Shown: piece after piece, positions 42,130 through 51,061 of the stretch
Position numbering within the stretch: position 1 is the stretch's first letter
Layout: each line of letters starts with the position of its first letter
Source: Sporosarcina sp. FSL K6-1508
GTDB lineage: Bacteria > Bacillota > Bacilli > Bacillales_A > Planococcaceae
Length of the DNA: 64,000 nucleotides
Direction: 5' to 3'
NCBI RefSeq assembly: GCF_038007465.1
Contig: NZ_JBBOXF010000001.1
Location: forward strand, 2,553,001 to 2,617,000
Translations under genes and position numbers: made by a program
The notes under the pieces: model-generated
The model's input: the letters and a program-made list of their open reading frames with translations, nothing else
Databases searched by the model: none
What the model was told of the DNA's origin: nothing

Positions 42130-42816
42130 GTGAAACAAACGATTATGGTTGTCGAAGATGATAAAATGATTCGGGAATTAATTGCGATTTATTTGAAGAA
42201 AAGTGGTTATGAAGTTGTGGAGTCAAGTGATGGAGAAGATGCGAAAGCAGTTTTTCTGGAACATCAGCCCTGCCTACTAATATTGGATTTAATGCTCCCA
42301 AAAATAAGTGGCGAGGAATTTTATGAATGGATTCTTGAGCAAGATCAAAATGATGTGTCGGTTATTATGCTGTCAGCTAAAGCAAGAATTGACGATAAAA
42401 TTTCAGGCTTAAATTTAGGTGCAGATGCATATATGACAAAGCCATTTGATCCAAACGAGCTTATCGCGCAAGTAGAAGCAGTTTTACGCCGCACAAGTCA
42501 CTTTTGTCAAAAGATTGTAGCTGAAGGGCTATGTATAATGCCGAAAAAAGGTCAAGTTTTGCTTTACGGTAAAGACATAAAATTGACAAAGTTCGAGTTT
42601 AGTCTTCTTCATTACTTTATGCAAAATCCGAATCTAGTTTTGTCACGAGAACAGCTCATTACGATGATTTATCCAAACGAGGAGCATACTGTAATGGATC
42701 GAACCATCGATGCACATATTAAGAAGCTTCGTGAAAAGATTGAAGATTTTCCAGCGAACCCGAAACGAGTACAAACCATCAGGGGAATGGGGTATAAATT
42801 TGTCGCGAATAAATAA
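42130..42816 (+). CDS. OmpR/PhoB-family response regulator
   Basis: 228 residues. Receiver domain with acidic pocket VVEDDKM, phospho-acceptor Asp in LLILDLMLPK near residue 53 and Lys in YMTKPFDP. C-terminal winged helix ends MDRTIDAHIKKLREKI and RGMGYKFV. I chose GTG42130, which follows GGGGTGAT, over GTG42121. It overlaps the histidine kinase gene. Likely to sense envelope redox or related stress for this operon; that is inferred from context only. Confidence 0.93.
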   Translation: MKQTIMVVEDDKMIRELIAIYLKKSGYEVVESSDGEDAKAVFLEHQPCLLILDLMLPKISGEEFYEWILEQDQNDVSVIMLSAKARIDDKISGLNLGADAYMTKPFDPNELIAQVEAVLRRTSHFCQKIVAEGLCIMPKKGQVLLYGKDIKLTKFEFSLLHYFMQNPNLVLSREQLITMIYPNEEHTVMDRTIDAHIKKLREKIEDFPANPKRVQTIRGMGYKFVANK

Positions 42817-43891
42817 CTATTTTACCACATTAATCCCTTCTGGATTCCTTTGGCGTTTAACGTTTTTAAACATTTTAGTTATCGTGACAGCGACGGCCAT
42901 CAGTGGATGGGCTATCTATAATACAGCCTGTTTTCTGGCAGCTGGAGTGGGAGATCTAGATGGCAGAACCCAACAGCGATTTAACAGTATACTTCTAAAC
43001 TACTTATGGATATTCATGATTGCTGCTGCTTTTGTGGGAAGTTTTCTACATTTTTATTTAATAAAACGCTTAATCAAACCAATCCGAAGCTTGATTCAAT
43101 CTACAGAAAAGCTGAAGCTCGGACATTACCCGGAACCCGTGAAAGTTTATAAACAAGATGAAATTGGTCAATTGGTTACACAATATAATGGGCTGATTGC
43201 ACAGTTACAATCGAATGAACTACAACGAAAAAAACTGGTCTCCGATCTTTCCCACGAAATAAGAACTCCTTTATCAAACTTAAATGGTTATCTGCAAGCA
43301 TTGAAGGATGGAGATATAGTAGGCGATAAAGTCCTGTTTGCATCCCTTCATCAGGAATCAAGCCGATTATCACAAATGATTGAGCAACTTGAACAATTAA
43401 AGGAATGGGATTACTTATCCACCCAATCGGTTGTAAAAAAAGAAACACATGAAATAGAAAGCCTACTAACTCAATGTGTTGCAATGTTTGATAGGACCTT
43501 GATGCAGAAAAGTATACCGATACAAGTAGAGGTTGAATCATGTAAACTATATATTAATATTGAAGGTATACAACAAGTCATTAGCAACTTGCTCGAAAAT
43601 GCTATGCTGTATTATGAAGGAATCGGGCCAATTTTAGTAATAGGGAAAAAACAAGGGAAAGATTATTGTATTTCCATAACAGGACCCAGTAATCCTATAC
43701 CAGTTAACGAAAGGGAAAAGGTATTCATGCGGTTCTACCGACTTGATTCTTCTCGTAGCCGATTGACTGGTGGTTCAGGATTAGGACTAGCGATTTCAAA
43801 GGAAATCGTAGAACGTCATCACCAAGGAAAGATAGGGATTGACACGACGAGAAATAGTAATACATTTTGGATTGTATTGCCGGGACGATAA
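42800..43891 (+). CDS. Sensor histidine kinase of the redox operon
   Basis: About 363 residues. Two membrane helices (WRLTFLNILVIVTATAISGW near the start and LLNYLWIFMIAAAFVGSFLH) flank a short extracellular loop of about 45 residues, followed by HAMP (IKRLIKPIRSLIQ), HisKA with SDLSHEIRTPLSNLNGY and an HATPase domain with NLLENAM and GGSGLGLAISKEIV. TTG42800 follows AGGGGAATGGGG and overlaps the regulator gene by 17 bases. A cysteine in the external loop (NTACFLAAG) could be relevant to redox sensing. Confidence 0.88.
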   Translation: MSRINNYFTTLIPSGFLWRLTFLNILVIVTATAISGWAIYNTACFLAAGVGDLDGRTQQRFNSILLNYLWIFMIAAAFVGSFLHFYLIKRLIKPIRSLIQSTEKLKLGHYPEPVKVYKQDEIGQLVTQYNGLIAQLQSNELQRKKLVSDLSHEIRTPLSNLNGYLQALKDGDIVGDKVLFASLHQESSRLSQMIEQLEQLKEWDYLSTQSVVKKETHEIESLLTQCVAMFDRTLMQKSIPIQVEVESCKLYINIEGIQQVISNLLENAMLYYEGIGPILVIGKKQGKDYCISITGPSNPIPVNEREKVFMRFYRLDSSRSRLTGGSGLGLAISKEIVERHHQGKIGIDTTRNSNTFWIVLPGR

Positions 43892-43988
43892 AGTGATGTC
43901 CGACTATTTAATGAAGAACTTGAGTGGTTATACGAATAAATTAAAGAAAATCATTAACATCTTATATTATCCTAATTTTCGTCATTAT

Positions 43989-44037
43989 AAAAAGCAATCT
44001 GGCCCTTTCATATGAAAAGGTCAGATTGCTTTTTTTA
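43989..44037. terminator. Bidirectional terminator between redox operon and peptide transporter
   Basis: AAAAAGCAATCTGGCC pairs with GGTCAGATTGCTTTTT with one wobble; both sides have A or T runs, serving the two convergent operons. Confidence 0.88.
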
Positions 44038-44074
44038 GTGTTAAGTACGAAACGATAATTCGTACAGTCACAAA

Positions 44075-45814
44075 TCATTTAATAGGAACGGCTACCCAAT
44101 GTCCATCGAATACCTCTACAAACTCGGAATTTTCAAGTTGGTAGCGGTCTTCTGTTGTATGTTCTTCCATAAGAATTCGCTTTTTCTTCGATTCGATACG
44201 GGGATCTGGAATTGGAATAGCGGCAAGCAATGATTTTGTATATGGATGTTGCGGATTGTTGTATAATTCTTCACTTTCGGCAAGCTCAACAATTTTTCCA
44301 GCATACATGACTGCGACTCTGTCACTGATATGTTTGACCATCGATAAATCATGAGCGATGAAAAGATAGGTTAATCCCAAGCGATGTTGAAGGTCTTCCA
44401 GTAATTCTACGATTTGTGACTGAATTGATACATCGAGTGCGGATAAAGGCTCATCACAGACGATGAAATCAGGTTCTACGGCCAATGCACGTGCGATACC
44501 GATTCGTTGACGTTGTCCTCCTGAAAACTCATGTGGATACCGCATGGCATGTGATGGCTCCAATCCGACCATAACGAGTAATTCCTCCACTCTTTTTTTA
44601 CGTTCTTCATTGTTTTTGCATAATAGATGGATATCCAGCGCCTGACCGATAATATCAAGTACTTTAAAGCGTGGGTTCAAGGATGAATAAGGATCTTGGA
44701 AAATCATTTGCATATGACGTCGCATTGTTTTCATTTCACTTTTCGATAATCTATTCACAGCCATTCCTTGGTAAAGCACGTCACCATCAGTTGGTTCATG
44801 AAGGCGCAAAATGGCACGACCTGTTGTGGATTTTCCTGATCCCGATTCGCCAACCAGCCCAAGTGTTTCACCGGGCTGAATATGAAAACTGATGCTATCA
44901 ATAGCTTTCGTCAAGTTCCCTTTTCCAGCATCAAAATACTGCTTTAAGGACTTTACCTCAAGTAATGGGGTGGTAGAATTTATCCCATCTTTAATAAGGG
45001 GAGGTTTTTTAGTCTTTTTCTTTTCATCCAATCTTGGCAGCGCGTTCAATAGCTTCTTCGTATAAGTATGCTGCGGATTCTCAAAAATTTCGTTTGTAGT
45101 TCCGGTTTCAACAATTTCTCCATCCTTCATAACAGCAACCCGGTCGCACATCCCAGCAACTACCCCAAGATCATGTGTGATTAGGATAATGGATGTTCCG
45201 AAACGTTCTTGCATATGCTTCATTAAGTTTAATATTTGAGCTTGGATTGTTACGTCAAGTGCGGTCGTCGGTTCATCTGCAATAAGAAGCGAAGGGCGGC
45301 AGGCAAGTGCGATGGCAATCATCACGCGTTGGCGCATTCCTCCCGAAAACTCATGAGGGTATTGACTGAACCGTGCTTCGCCATTGTGAATCCCCACTAG
45401 TTTCAGTAGATCAAGTGCTTCCTTTTTGGCTTCTCGCTTCGAAAGATTTTGGTGCTTCATCAAACTTTCAGCAATTTGTTTTCCAATTTTGATAGTTGGG
45501 TTGAGAGAAGTCATGGGATCCTGAAAAATCATACTAATATCTCGACCGCGAATGCTTTCCATCTCTTTTTCCGTTTTTTGCGTAAGGTTCTGACCTTGGA
45601 ATTCGATTGTGCCTTCTTTCATATAGGAAGGGGGAGAAGGAAGGAGGCGCATTATAGAGCGGGCTGTCACACTTTTTCCACTGCCAGACTCACCCACGAT
45701 TCCTAGCGTTTCACCCTTCTTAACTTCGAAACTAACACCACGTACTGCATTGAAATCCTCCTCTCGGGCTATGAAAGAGACATGCAAGTCGGTAACTTTT
45801 AAAATAGTATCCAA
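44075..45814 (-). CDS. Fused dipeptide/oligopeptide ABC transporter ATPase (DppD-DppF type)
   Basis: 579 residues holding two complete ABC ATPase domains that are usually separate proteins. Domain 1: Walker A GESGSGKSVTAR near residue 43, signature FSGGMRQRVMIAIAL, Walker B LLIADEPTTALD. Domain 2: GESGSGKSTTGRAIL near residue 332, FSGGQRQRIGIARAL, FIVCDEPLSALD, plus the oligopeptide C-terminal extension (LYNNPQHPYTKSLLAAIPIPDP). TTG45814 is preceded by AAGGTG on the minus strand; a longer frame upstream is hydrophobic and not conserved. It is divergent from its permeases. Confidence 0.93.
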   Translation of the reverse strand: MDTILKVTDLHVSFIAREEDFNAVRGVSFEVKKGETLGIVGESGSGKSVTARSIMRLLPSPPSYMKEGTIEFQGQNLTQKTEKEMESIRGRDISMIFQDPMTSLNPTIKIGKQIAESLMKHQNLSKREAKKEALDLLKLVGIHNGEARFSQYPHEFSGGMRQRVMIAIALACRPSLLIADEPTTALDVTIQAQILNLMKHMQERFGTSIILITHDLGVVAGMCDRVAVMKDGEIVETGTTNEIFENPQHTYTKKLLNALPRLDEKKKTKKPPLIKDGINSTTPLLEVKSLKQYFDAGKGNLTKAIDSISFHIQPGETLGLVGESGSGKSTTGRAILRLHEPTDGDVLYQGMAVNRLSKSEMKTMRRHMQMIFQDPYSSLNPRFKVLDIIGQALDIHLLCKNNEERKKRVEELLVMVGLEPSHAMRYPHEFSGGQRQRIGIARALAVEPDFIVCDEPLSALDVSIQSQIVELLEDLQHRLGLTYLFIAHDLSMVKHISDRVAVMYAGKIVELAESEELYNNPQHPYTKSLLAAIPIPDPRIESKKKRILMEEHTTEDRYQLENSEFVEVFDGHWVAVPIK

Positions 45815-45861
45815 TGTAGACACCTTCCTGTAGACATATTTAGTAACAATAAATAATAGAA

Positions 45862-45890
45862 TTGACAATATTGTGTTCATTACATATAGT
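45862..45890 (+). promoter_or_regulatory. Promoter of the peptide-transporter permease operon
   Basis: TTGACA at 45862-45867, 17 bases, TATAGT at 45885-45890, 49 bases before the first permease. Confidence 0.85.
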
Positions 45891-45938
45891 ATAGTTTACA
45901 GATAGGGATTATGCAATTTAGGGAGGAGGTTTTATTTA

Positions 45939-47360
45939 ATGGGACAGGTGGTGTCGGATATCTTACAGCGATCCCATAGGAAGATGCAAGGGAGATGGAT
46001 GTATAAGTACTTGCTTTTACTAGCCGGGCTTCCAATTCACTTGATAACTTATTTTTTCTACTTATTTAAAAGAAAGGATCATACCTATTTTTCTACCTTG
46101 GAAGAAGTAAAGAGCGAAATGATCGTAGCTGGTCACAAGGAAGATTTACTAGGTTTGTATAAAGAGCAATTGCTTAGGAAACAGGCTTTTTTTAAGGAGG
46201 AAGTAAACAAAGAGAAAACAAATCAGCAAGCTACTCAACTGGCTGAAGAACAATTTGAAAAGAAAACAATCGAAAAGACGGATGAGATTATTGGACGAAA
46301 AGGGATAGGGAAGCCAAGCTATTCCACCTATTTTGAGTCGTTATTTGCTCGACCTTCCTTCTTACTTGTTTCTTTTGTTCCTGGTATTTTTATGTATGTT
46401 CTTCTCTTCTTGCTTAGTAATCCGTTTATTAAATATGTAATAGAAAGACTTGTGCAAAGTGTTTTCGTTATTGCGGGTGTTGCTGTTCTTGTATTTACAA
46501 TTCTCTACATATCACCATTTGACCCGGCTTCAAATATTATTGGTGTCTCTGCAACAAAAGAACAAATTATTTCATTTAATCATTTGTATGGATTGGATTT
46601 ACCTTACTTGCAGCAATTGTGGAACGCTGTTAAGGGGATTGCAACATTCGATCTTGGTGCATCTTTTGCCGGGAATGAAGATGTGGCAGCAAGTATTGCA
46701 AATAAATTTCCAGTCACATTTACAATTGCAATGTATTCTGTGTTAATGGCAATTTTGATTGCAATTCCAGTTGGGATCATTTCTGCGACAAAGCCAAACT
46801 CTTTTCTGGATTATACGTTTATGTTCATTGCACTGATAGGTCTGTCAATCCCAAACTTTTGGCAAGGACTCATCTTTATCTTGAACTTTTCGATAAAACA
46901 TCAATGGTTGCCTGCTACGTACAGCCCACAGAATGGGTTGTCGATGATTATGCCGATTGTTGTGCTGGGAACGGGGCTGACAGCATCTGTGGCTAGGATG
47001 ATGCGCTCTTCTTTATTGGAGATCATTCATGAAGATTATATTATTACTGCCAAAGCAAAAGGGTTAAACAAACGCCAAGTACTATGGCGGCATGCGGTGG
47101 GAAATGCAATGATTCCTGTTGTTACAGTCATTGGTTTGTTATTTGGAGGCATGTTAGGTGGAGCAGCTGTGACGGAAAAAGTTTTTAATATCAAGGGGAT
47201 TGGTAGCTATATTGTTGATAAGCAGTTCATTCCGGATATTCCCGCCATTATGGGTGGGGTCGTCTATATTGCTATTACCATTTCGCTGGTCAATTTACTT
47301 ATCGATATTTTGTATGCTTTCCTTGATCCACGTATTCGTTCCAAAATGAAACAATCGTAA
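45939..47360 (+). CDS. Peptide-type ABC permease (DppB-like) with N-terminal extension
   Basis: 473 residues, about 150 more than a normal DppB. Residues 1-160 are an extension: a membrane helix (YLLLLAGLPIHLITYFFYLF), a charged, probably coiled-coil stretch (KEEVNKEKTNQQATQLAEEQ), and another helix (FLLVSFVPGIFMYVLLFLLS). The standard permease begins IKYVIERLVQSVFVIAGVAV, with the EAA-type coupling loop DYIITAKAKGLNKRQVLWRHAVGNA (read as AKAKGLNKRQVLWRH). The ribosome binding site is GGGAGGAGG. It works with the next permease and the divergent fused ATPase. Confidence 0.9.
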   Translation: MGQVVSDILQRSHRKMQGRWMYKYLLLLAGLPIHLITYFFYLFKRKDHTYFSTLEEVKSEMIVAGHKEDLLGLYKEQLLRKQAFFKEEVNKEKTNQQATQLAEEQFEKKTIEKTDEIIGRKGIGKPSYSTYFESLFARPSFLLVSFVPGIFMYVLLFLLSNPFIKYVIERLVQSVFVIAGVAVLVFTILYISPFDPASNIIGVSATKEQIISFNHLYGLDLPYLQQLWNAVKGIATFDLGASFAGNEDVAASIANKFPVTFTIAMYSVLMAILIAIPVGIISATKPNSFLDYTFMFIALIGLSIPNFWQGLIFILNFSIKHQWLPATYSPQNGLSMIMPIVVLGTGLTASVARMMRSSLLEIIHEDYIITAKAKGLNKRQVLWRHAVGNAMIPVVTVIGLLFGGMLGGAAVTEKVFNIKGIGSYIVDKQFIPDIPAIMGGVVYIAITISLVNLLIDILYAFLDPRIRSKMKQS

Positions 47361-47367
47361 AGTAGGT

Positions 47368-48870
47368 GTGAAAATGAAAGCAACATCGACGAAAAGACAT
47401 GCCCTAAAATTGTCTGGGGAATATTCACAGTCAATTTTCACATGGATTATTACCTTGGTCTTGACAGTGATTTTTCTTTCGAACAGTTTTGATATTAAAT
47501 CTGGTGATGTAAATAGGAATATGTTTATGCTCTCCATTGCTTATGCTTTGTTCATGCTTATTCAAGTATTTATTACTTGGAAGGTGAAAAGAGATTTAAT
47601 AAGGTACGGTGAAATTCAAAATGTGACAAGACGTTTTGGTTTTATTCAATTATTCAGCTTGTGTACAGGGAATATTTTCACGATAGCATTTGCATTTAGT
47701 TTGATAAACAAGAAAAAAACACCAGAGTATACATTTGCCGTTTATATGCTTCTAACACAGATTTTTGCGATTGCGATATCTGCACTTAATTTATTTAAAC
47801 CGTATGTTTCAGATACCTTTTTACCGGCGATGAGTATATTAATAGGAATTGCGTTTTTTTATCTTATTGCGCTAATTCTTGTGATCAAATTTGTCGATGA
47901 TACAACGGCTTCACCAGTGATGTCCATTATTGCTATCGTAGCGATTATTACCGCATTATCTGGTAATGTTTTTGCGCTACTTCTAGGCTATAGTTTGTTA
48001 CTAAAGTCGAAAAGTCGTGATCGATCAAGAATTATAAAATGGAACACGATGTGGGGGAAAATTACACGCAACTCCACAGCAGGCATGGGCTTGTTATTCA
48101 TTATCCTACTGCTGACAATCTCGGTCGTTAGTAAGTTCACCTTTGATTATGAGTTTGCCGTAGATAATGATTATGGGAATCTTTTGCAGAGCCCAAGTCT
48201 TGCTTATCCATTAGGAACAGATAACTTCGGCAGGGATCTGTTTTCAAGAATTATATTTGGAGCTAGGATTTCCTTGCTTGTTGGGTTTGCTTCAACTGCG
48301 ATTCCGGCAATTATCGGAGGGTTTTTGGGGGCGATTGCCGGCTATTATAGCAATCGGACGGATAATATCATTATGCGTCTGCTTGATGTTTTATATGCCA
48401 TTCCCGGAATTCTACTGGCAATTGCCATTATTGCAGCTTTTGGCGCCAATACAACAAATCTTATTATCGCACTCAGCGTTGGGTCCATCCCGACATATGC
48501 TAGAACGATGCGAGCGAATGTATTAATGGTATCGAACTATGATTTTGTCGATTCAGCGCGTGCACTTGGCACTTCGGATTTCTCGATTATTTTTAAACAG
48601 ATTGTGCCGAATTCTCTTGCACCGATGATTGTTAAGTCGACATTGACAATCGGGAGCGCGGTAATTGCAACAAGTAGTTTAAGTTATTTAGGACTTGGCG
48701 TAGAGCCGCATATTCCGGAGTGGGGGAATATACTGAAAATCGGCAGCACCTATCTTGAATCTCATTCCTATCTGGCTATTTTTCCAGGGCTTGCCATCAT
48801 TGCTCTTGTTCTGTCTTTCAACTTTTTAGGAGACGGACTGCGGGATGCATTAGATCCAAAGTTAGACTAA
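47368..48870 (+). CDS. Peptide-type ABC permease (DppC-like) with N-terminal membrane extension
   Basis: 500 residues, about 200 more than a normal DppC. Residues 1-215 contain about six extra hydrophobic helices (for example SIFTWIITLVLTVIFLSN and FYLIALILVIKFVDD). The standard part starts at KITRNSTAGMGLLFIILLLT, with the DppC motif PLGTDNFGRDLFSRIIFGAR and coupling loop DFVDSARALGTSDFSIIFKQ. It starts seven bases after the first permease. What the extra helices bind is unknown. Confidence 0.9.
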   Translation: MKMKATSTKRHALKLSGEYSQSIFTWIITLVLTVIFLSNSFDIKSGDVNRNMFMLSIAYALFMLIQVFITWKVKRDLIRYGEIQNVTRRFGFIQLFSLCTGNIFTIAFAFSLINKKKTPEYTFAVYMLLTQIFAIAISALNLFKPYVSDTFLPAMSILIGIAFFYLIALILVIKFVDDTTASPVMSIIAIVAIITALSGNVFALLLGYSLLLKSKSRDRSRIIKWNTMWGKITRNSTAGMGLLFIILLLTISVVSKFTFDYEFAVDNDYGNLLQSPSLAYPLGTDNFGRDLFSRIIFGARISLLVGFASTAIPAIIGGFLGAIAGYYSNRTDNIIMRLLDVLYAIPGILLAIAIIAAFGANTTNLIIALSVGSIPTYARTMRANVLMVSNYDFVDSARALGTSDFSIIFKQIVPNSLAPMIVKSTLTIGSAVIATSSLSYLGLGVEPHIPEWGNILKIGSTYLESHSYLAIFPGLAIIALVLSFNFLGDGLRDALDPKLD

Positions 48871-48900
48871 CTGAACACAAGATGAAGGAGGAAAAAGTTC

Positions 48901-50715
48901 ATGAAGAAAGTTTTATTTCCAGTCTTACTGATAGTGATATTGGTTTTAACTGGCTGTGTGCAAACGAAATCGGATGTCAGCGAACAAGAGGATACAGTTA
49001 AAGGTGGCGTTAAAGACGATACAAAAGCTGAAATTGAAGTTCTTGGTATGAGTTCTAGTGAAGAGGACATGAATATCGTACGGGATCAATTGACGAAAAA
49101 TGGATTTGAAGTAAAATTAAATATTCAGCCCGATTATGGCAGTTTCAAAGCCCAACAAGATGCTGGGAATTATGATGTTGCTGTATCTAGTTGGACAACA
49201 GTTACTGGAAATCCAGATTATGCAGTCCGTTCTTTATTCAAAACAGGCGGCGATTATAGTATTTTAGCAGATACTGTAGTTGATGAATTAGTCGATAAAG
49301 CCAGCACAGAAACGCCAGATGAATTTGTTGAGACATATAAGCAGTTGGAACAACAGCTTGTTACGGAGAAAGCCTATATTGCGCCGCTTTACAATTCATT
49401 CAAAGCACAAGGTGTTTATAAGGAAGTGCTGAATGTAGATACGGTTCGACTCGCAAAATCACGTGCGGTTGCGTGGGAAACAATTGACTTTAATGATGCG
49501 TCTATGAGAGATAAAGAACCTTTAATTATGCAGCAAGCGTTGGGTGCACTGACATCTCTTGACCCGATTAAAGGAAATGACGGTTCCATTAATACGTTAA
49601 ACACTAATTTATATGTTCGACTTGTAAATCTTACGGATGATGATGTTGTCGTTTCAGATGGTTCTCTATCTTATAATCACAGTATCGCTGAAGGAAATTC
49701 GGAGTACTATTTTATTCTTCGAGATGACATCAACTTTGCAGCGGTTGCAGATGGGAAGGCTGTGGATACCGGAGAGCGCGTAGGGGCAGATGATGTTATC
49801 TTCTCGTTAAATCGTGCAAAAGACAAAGACTCAGTTCCTGATCACCGGACATACAGTCTGCATGAGCATATTAAAGACGCAGAAGTTGTAACAGATCTTG
49901 CTGCTCTTGATCAAATCCAACAGTCAGATGGTAGCGGTACGGTCAAAGAAGCGCTTGAAATAGGGTTGGACGTAAAAATCTCAGAACTTGTGGGGGACAA
50001 AACTAAGGCAAACAGTAAAGAAGGAAAATACCAAGTTATTAAAATGACGACAACTGAACCATTCCCACAAGTCTTGAATTATTTAGCACATCAATCTGCT
50101 GGAATTGTTTCGAAAAAACAAGTTGAAAGTATTAACACCTATGATGTTGCAGCATTTGATGTGAACAAGGATATTCCATACGGTGATCAAAATACTGTTA
50201 CGGAAGGTGCAAGCTACAACAATACACTGTATGCAAGTGGACCCTATATTTTAGTGAAAAAGAATGACTACGAAGCAGATTTCGTGAAAAATCCTGCGTA
50301 CCGACCTGGTACGGATTTTGAACCAATTATTTCAAATGTCATTGTGCGTTTCATTGCAGATGCGGATAGTGCATTATCTTCATTACGAAATGGTGAAATT
50401 CACTTATTCAATGGTGTACCGGAAACAAAGTATGATCTTGTTGAGAATAATGATAAACTGTTCTTGCAAAAGAATGATAGCAATGCAGTTTCGTATTTGC
50501 TATTCAACACGGCCAATCGCGAAGTTGCAACAAGCGAGGATTTAAGAAAAGCAGTGCTTTATTCAATTAACCAAGACGAATTCTTAAGCTATTACCAAGG
50601 GAATAAGAAAAAAGCATTTTCCACAGTAAGCCCACTTGTGAATACAGGTAATGAACTTGTTGCGGACTCTGCAAAGGCAAAAGAGTATTTGGAAAAATAT
50701 AAAGCAACAAAATAA
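48901..50715 (+). CDS. Substrate-binding lipoprotein, family 5, circularly permuted
   Basis: 604 residues; signal peptide with lipobox VLTGC (Cys19). The order of the family-5 (DppA/OppA) fold is swapped. Residues 43-190 match the usual C-terminal lobe (VRDQLTKNGFEVKLNIQPDY, then SSWTTVTGNPDYAVRSLF and YIAPLYNSFKAQGVYKEVLN). Residues 206-604 match the usual N-terminal and middle parts (IMQQALGALTSLDPI, FILRDDINFA, DDVIFSLNRAKD, LYSINQDEF) and stop at AKAKEYLEKYKATK, exactly where the C-lobe would normally begin. No part is duplicated. It follows the permeases in one operon. Confidence 0.9.
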   Translation: MKKVLFPVLLIVILVLTGCVQTKSDVSEQEDTVKGGVKDDTKAEIEVLGMSSSEEDMNIVRDQLTKNGFEVKLNIQPDYGSFKAQQDAGNYDVAVSSWTTVTGNPDYAVRSLFKTGGDYSILADTVVDELVDKASTETPDEFVETYKQLEQQLVTEKAYIAPLYNSFKAQGVYKEVLNVDTVRLAKSRAVAWETIDFNDASMRDKEPLIMQQALGALTSLDPIKGNDGSINTLNTNLYVRLVNLTDDDVVVSDGSLSYNHSIAEGNSEYYFILRDDINFAAVADGKAVDTGERVGADDVIFSLNRAKDKDSVPDHRTYSLHEHIKDAEVVTDLAALDQIQQSDGSGTVKEALEIGLDVKISELVGDKTKANSKEGKYQVIKMTTTEPFPQVLNYLAHQSAGIVSKKQVESINTYDVAAFDVNKDIPYGDQNTVTEGASYNNTLYASGPYILVKKNDYEADFVKNPAYRPGTDFEPIISNVIVRFIADADSALSSLRNGEIHLFNGVPETKYDLVENNDKLFLQKNDSNAVSYLLFNTANREVATSEDLRKAVLYSINQDEFLSYYQGNKKKAFSTVSPLVNTGNELVADSAKAKEYLEKYKATK

Positions 50716-50761
50716 AACAATCGAGACCAATCTTCCTTGTGTTATGAGGAAGTAGACTCAA

Positions 50762-50796
50762 AAAGCCAGTGGAGCATAATGCTCCACTGGCTTTTT
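50762..50796 (+). terminator. Terminator after the permuted binding-protein gene
   Basis: AAAGCCAGTGGAGC pairs perfectly with GCTCCACTGGCTTT around ATAAT, followed by T residues. Confidence 0.92.
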
Positions 50797-51061
50797 GACG
50801 TATTATTTTACCTTGAATGGCGTCTGAATCGGTTGATTAAAGCGGGCAGTATCGGAAGTGCCAAAATCAAGCAAAGTAAGGTATCAATTCAAAAAAAAAT
50901 GGAGGTCTCTCTTTCAAAGCCGAAATTATTTATTCCACCAAAAAGCTAAAAAAGTATAGTTAATGTTAAAAAAACACCGTTGATAGCGCTTTCATATTGA
51001 ATTTTCAGAGTTTATGATTAAGTAGTAAATACTTTTTATTCAAAAAGAGAGGGGTAAAAAA
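50797..51061 (+). other. Leader region of the sugar-transport operon
   Basis: No supported gene. It holds the cre-like site at 50981 and the ribosome binding site AGAGAGGGG before 51062. A 70-codon frame across 50737-50949 includes the terminator and is rejected. Confidence 0.5.
50981..50994 (+). promoter_or_regulatory. Catabolite-responsive element (CcpA site)
   Basis: TGATAGCGCTTTCA differs from the cre consensus TGWAANCGNTNWCA at one base. A possible -10 element, TATGAT (about 51012-51017), lies downstream, so the site overlaps or precedes the promoter. CcpA would repress the sugar operon when glucose is present. Confidence 0.6.

Noticed and set aside
50737..50949. 70-codon frame after the permuted binding protein
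   Set aside because: It reads through the terminator hairpin; the start is not preceded by a ribosome binding site.
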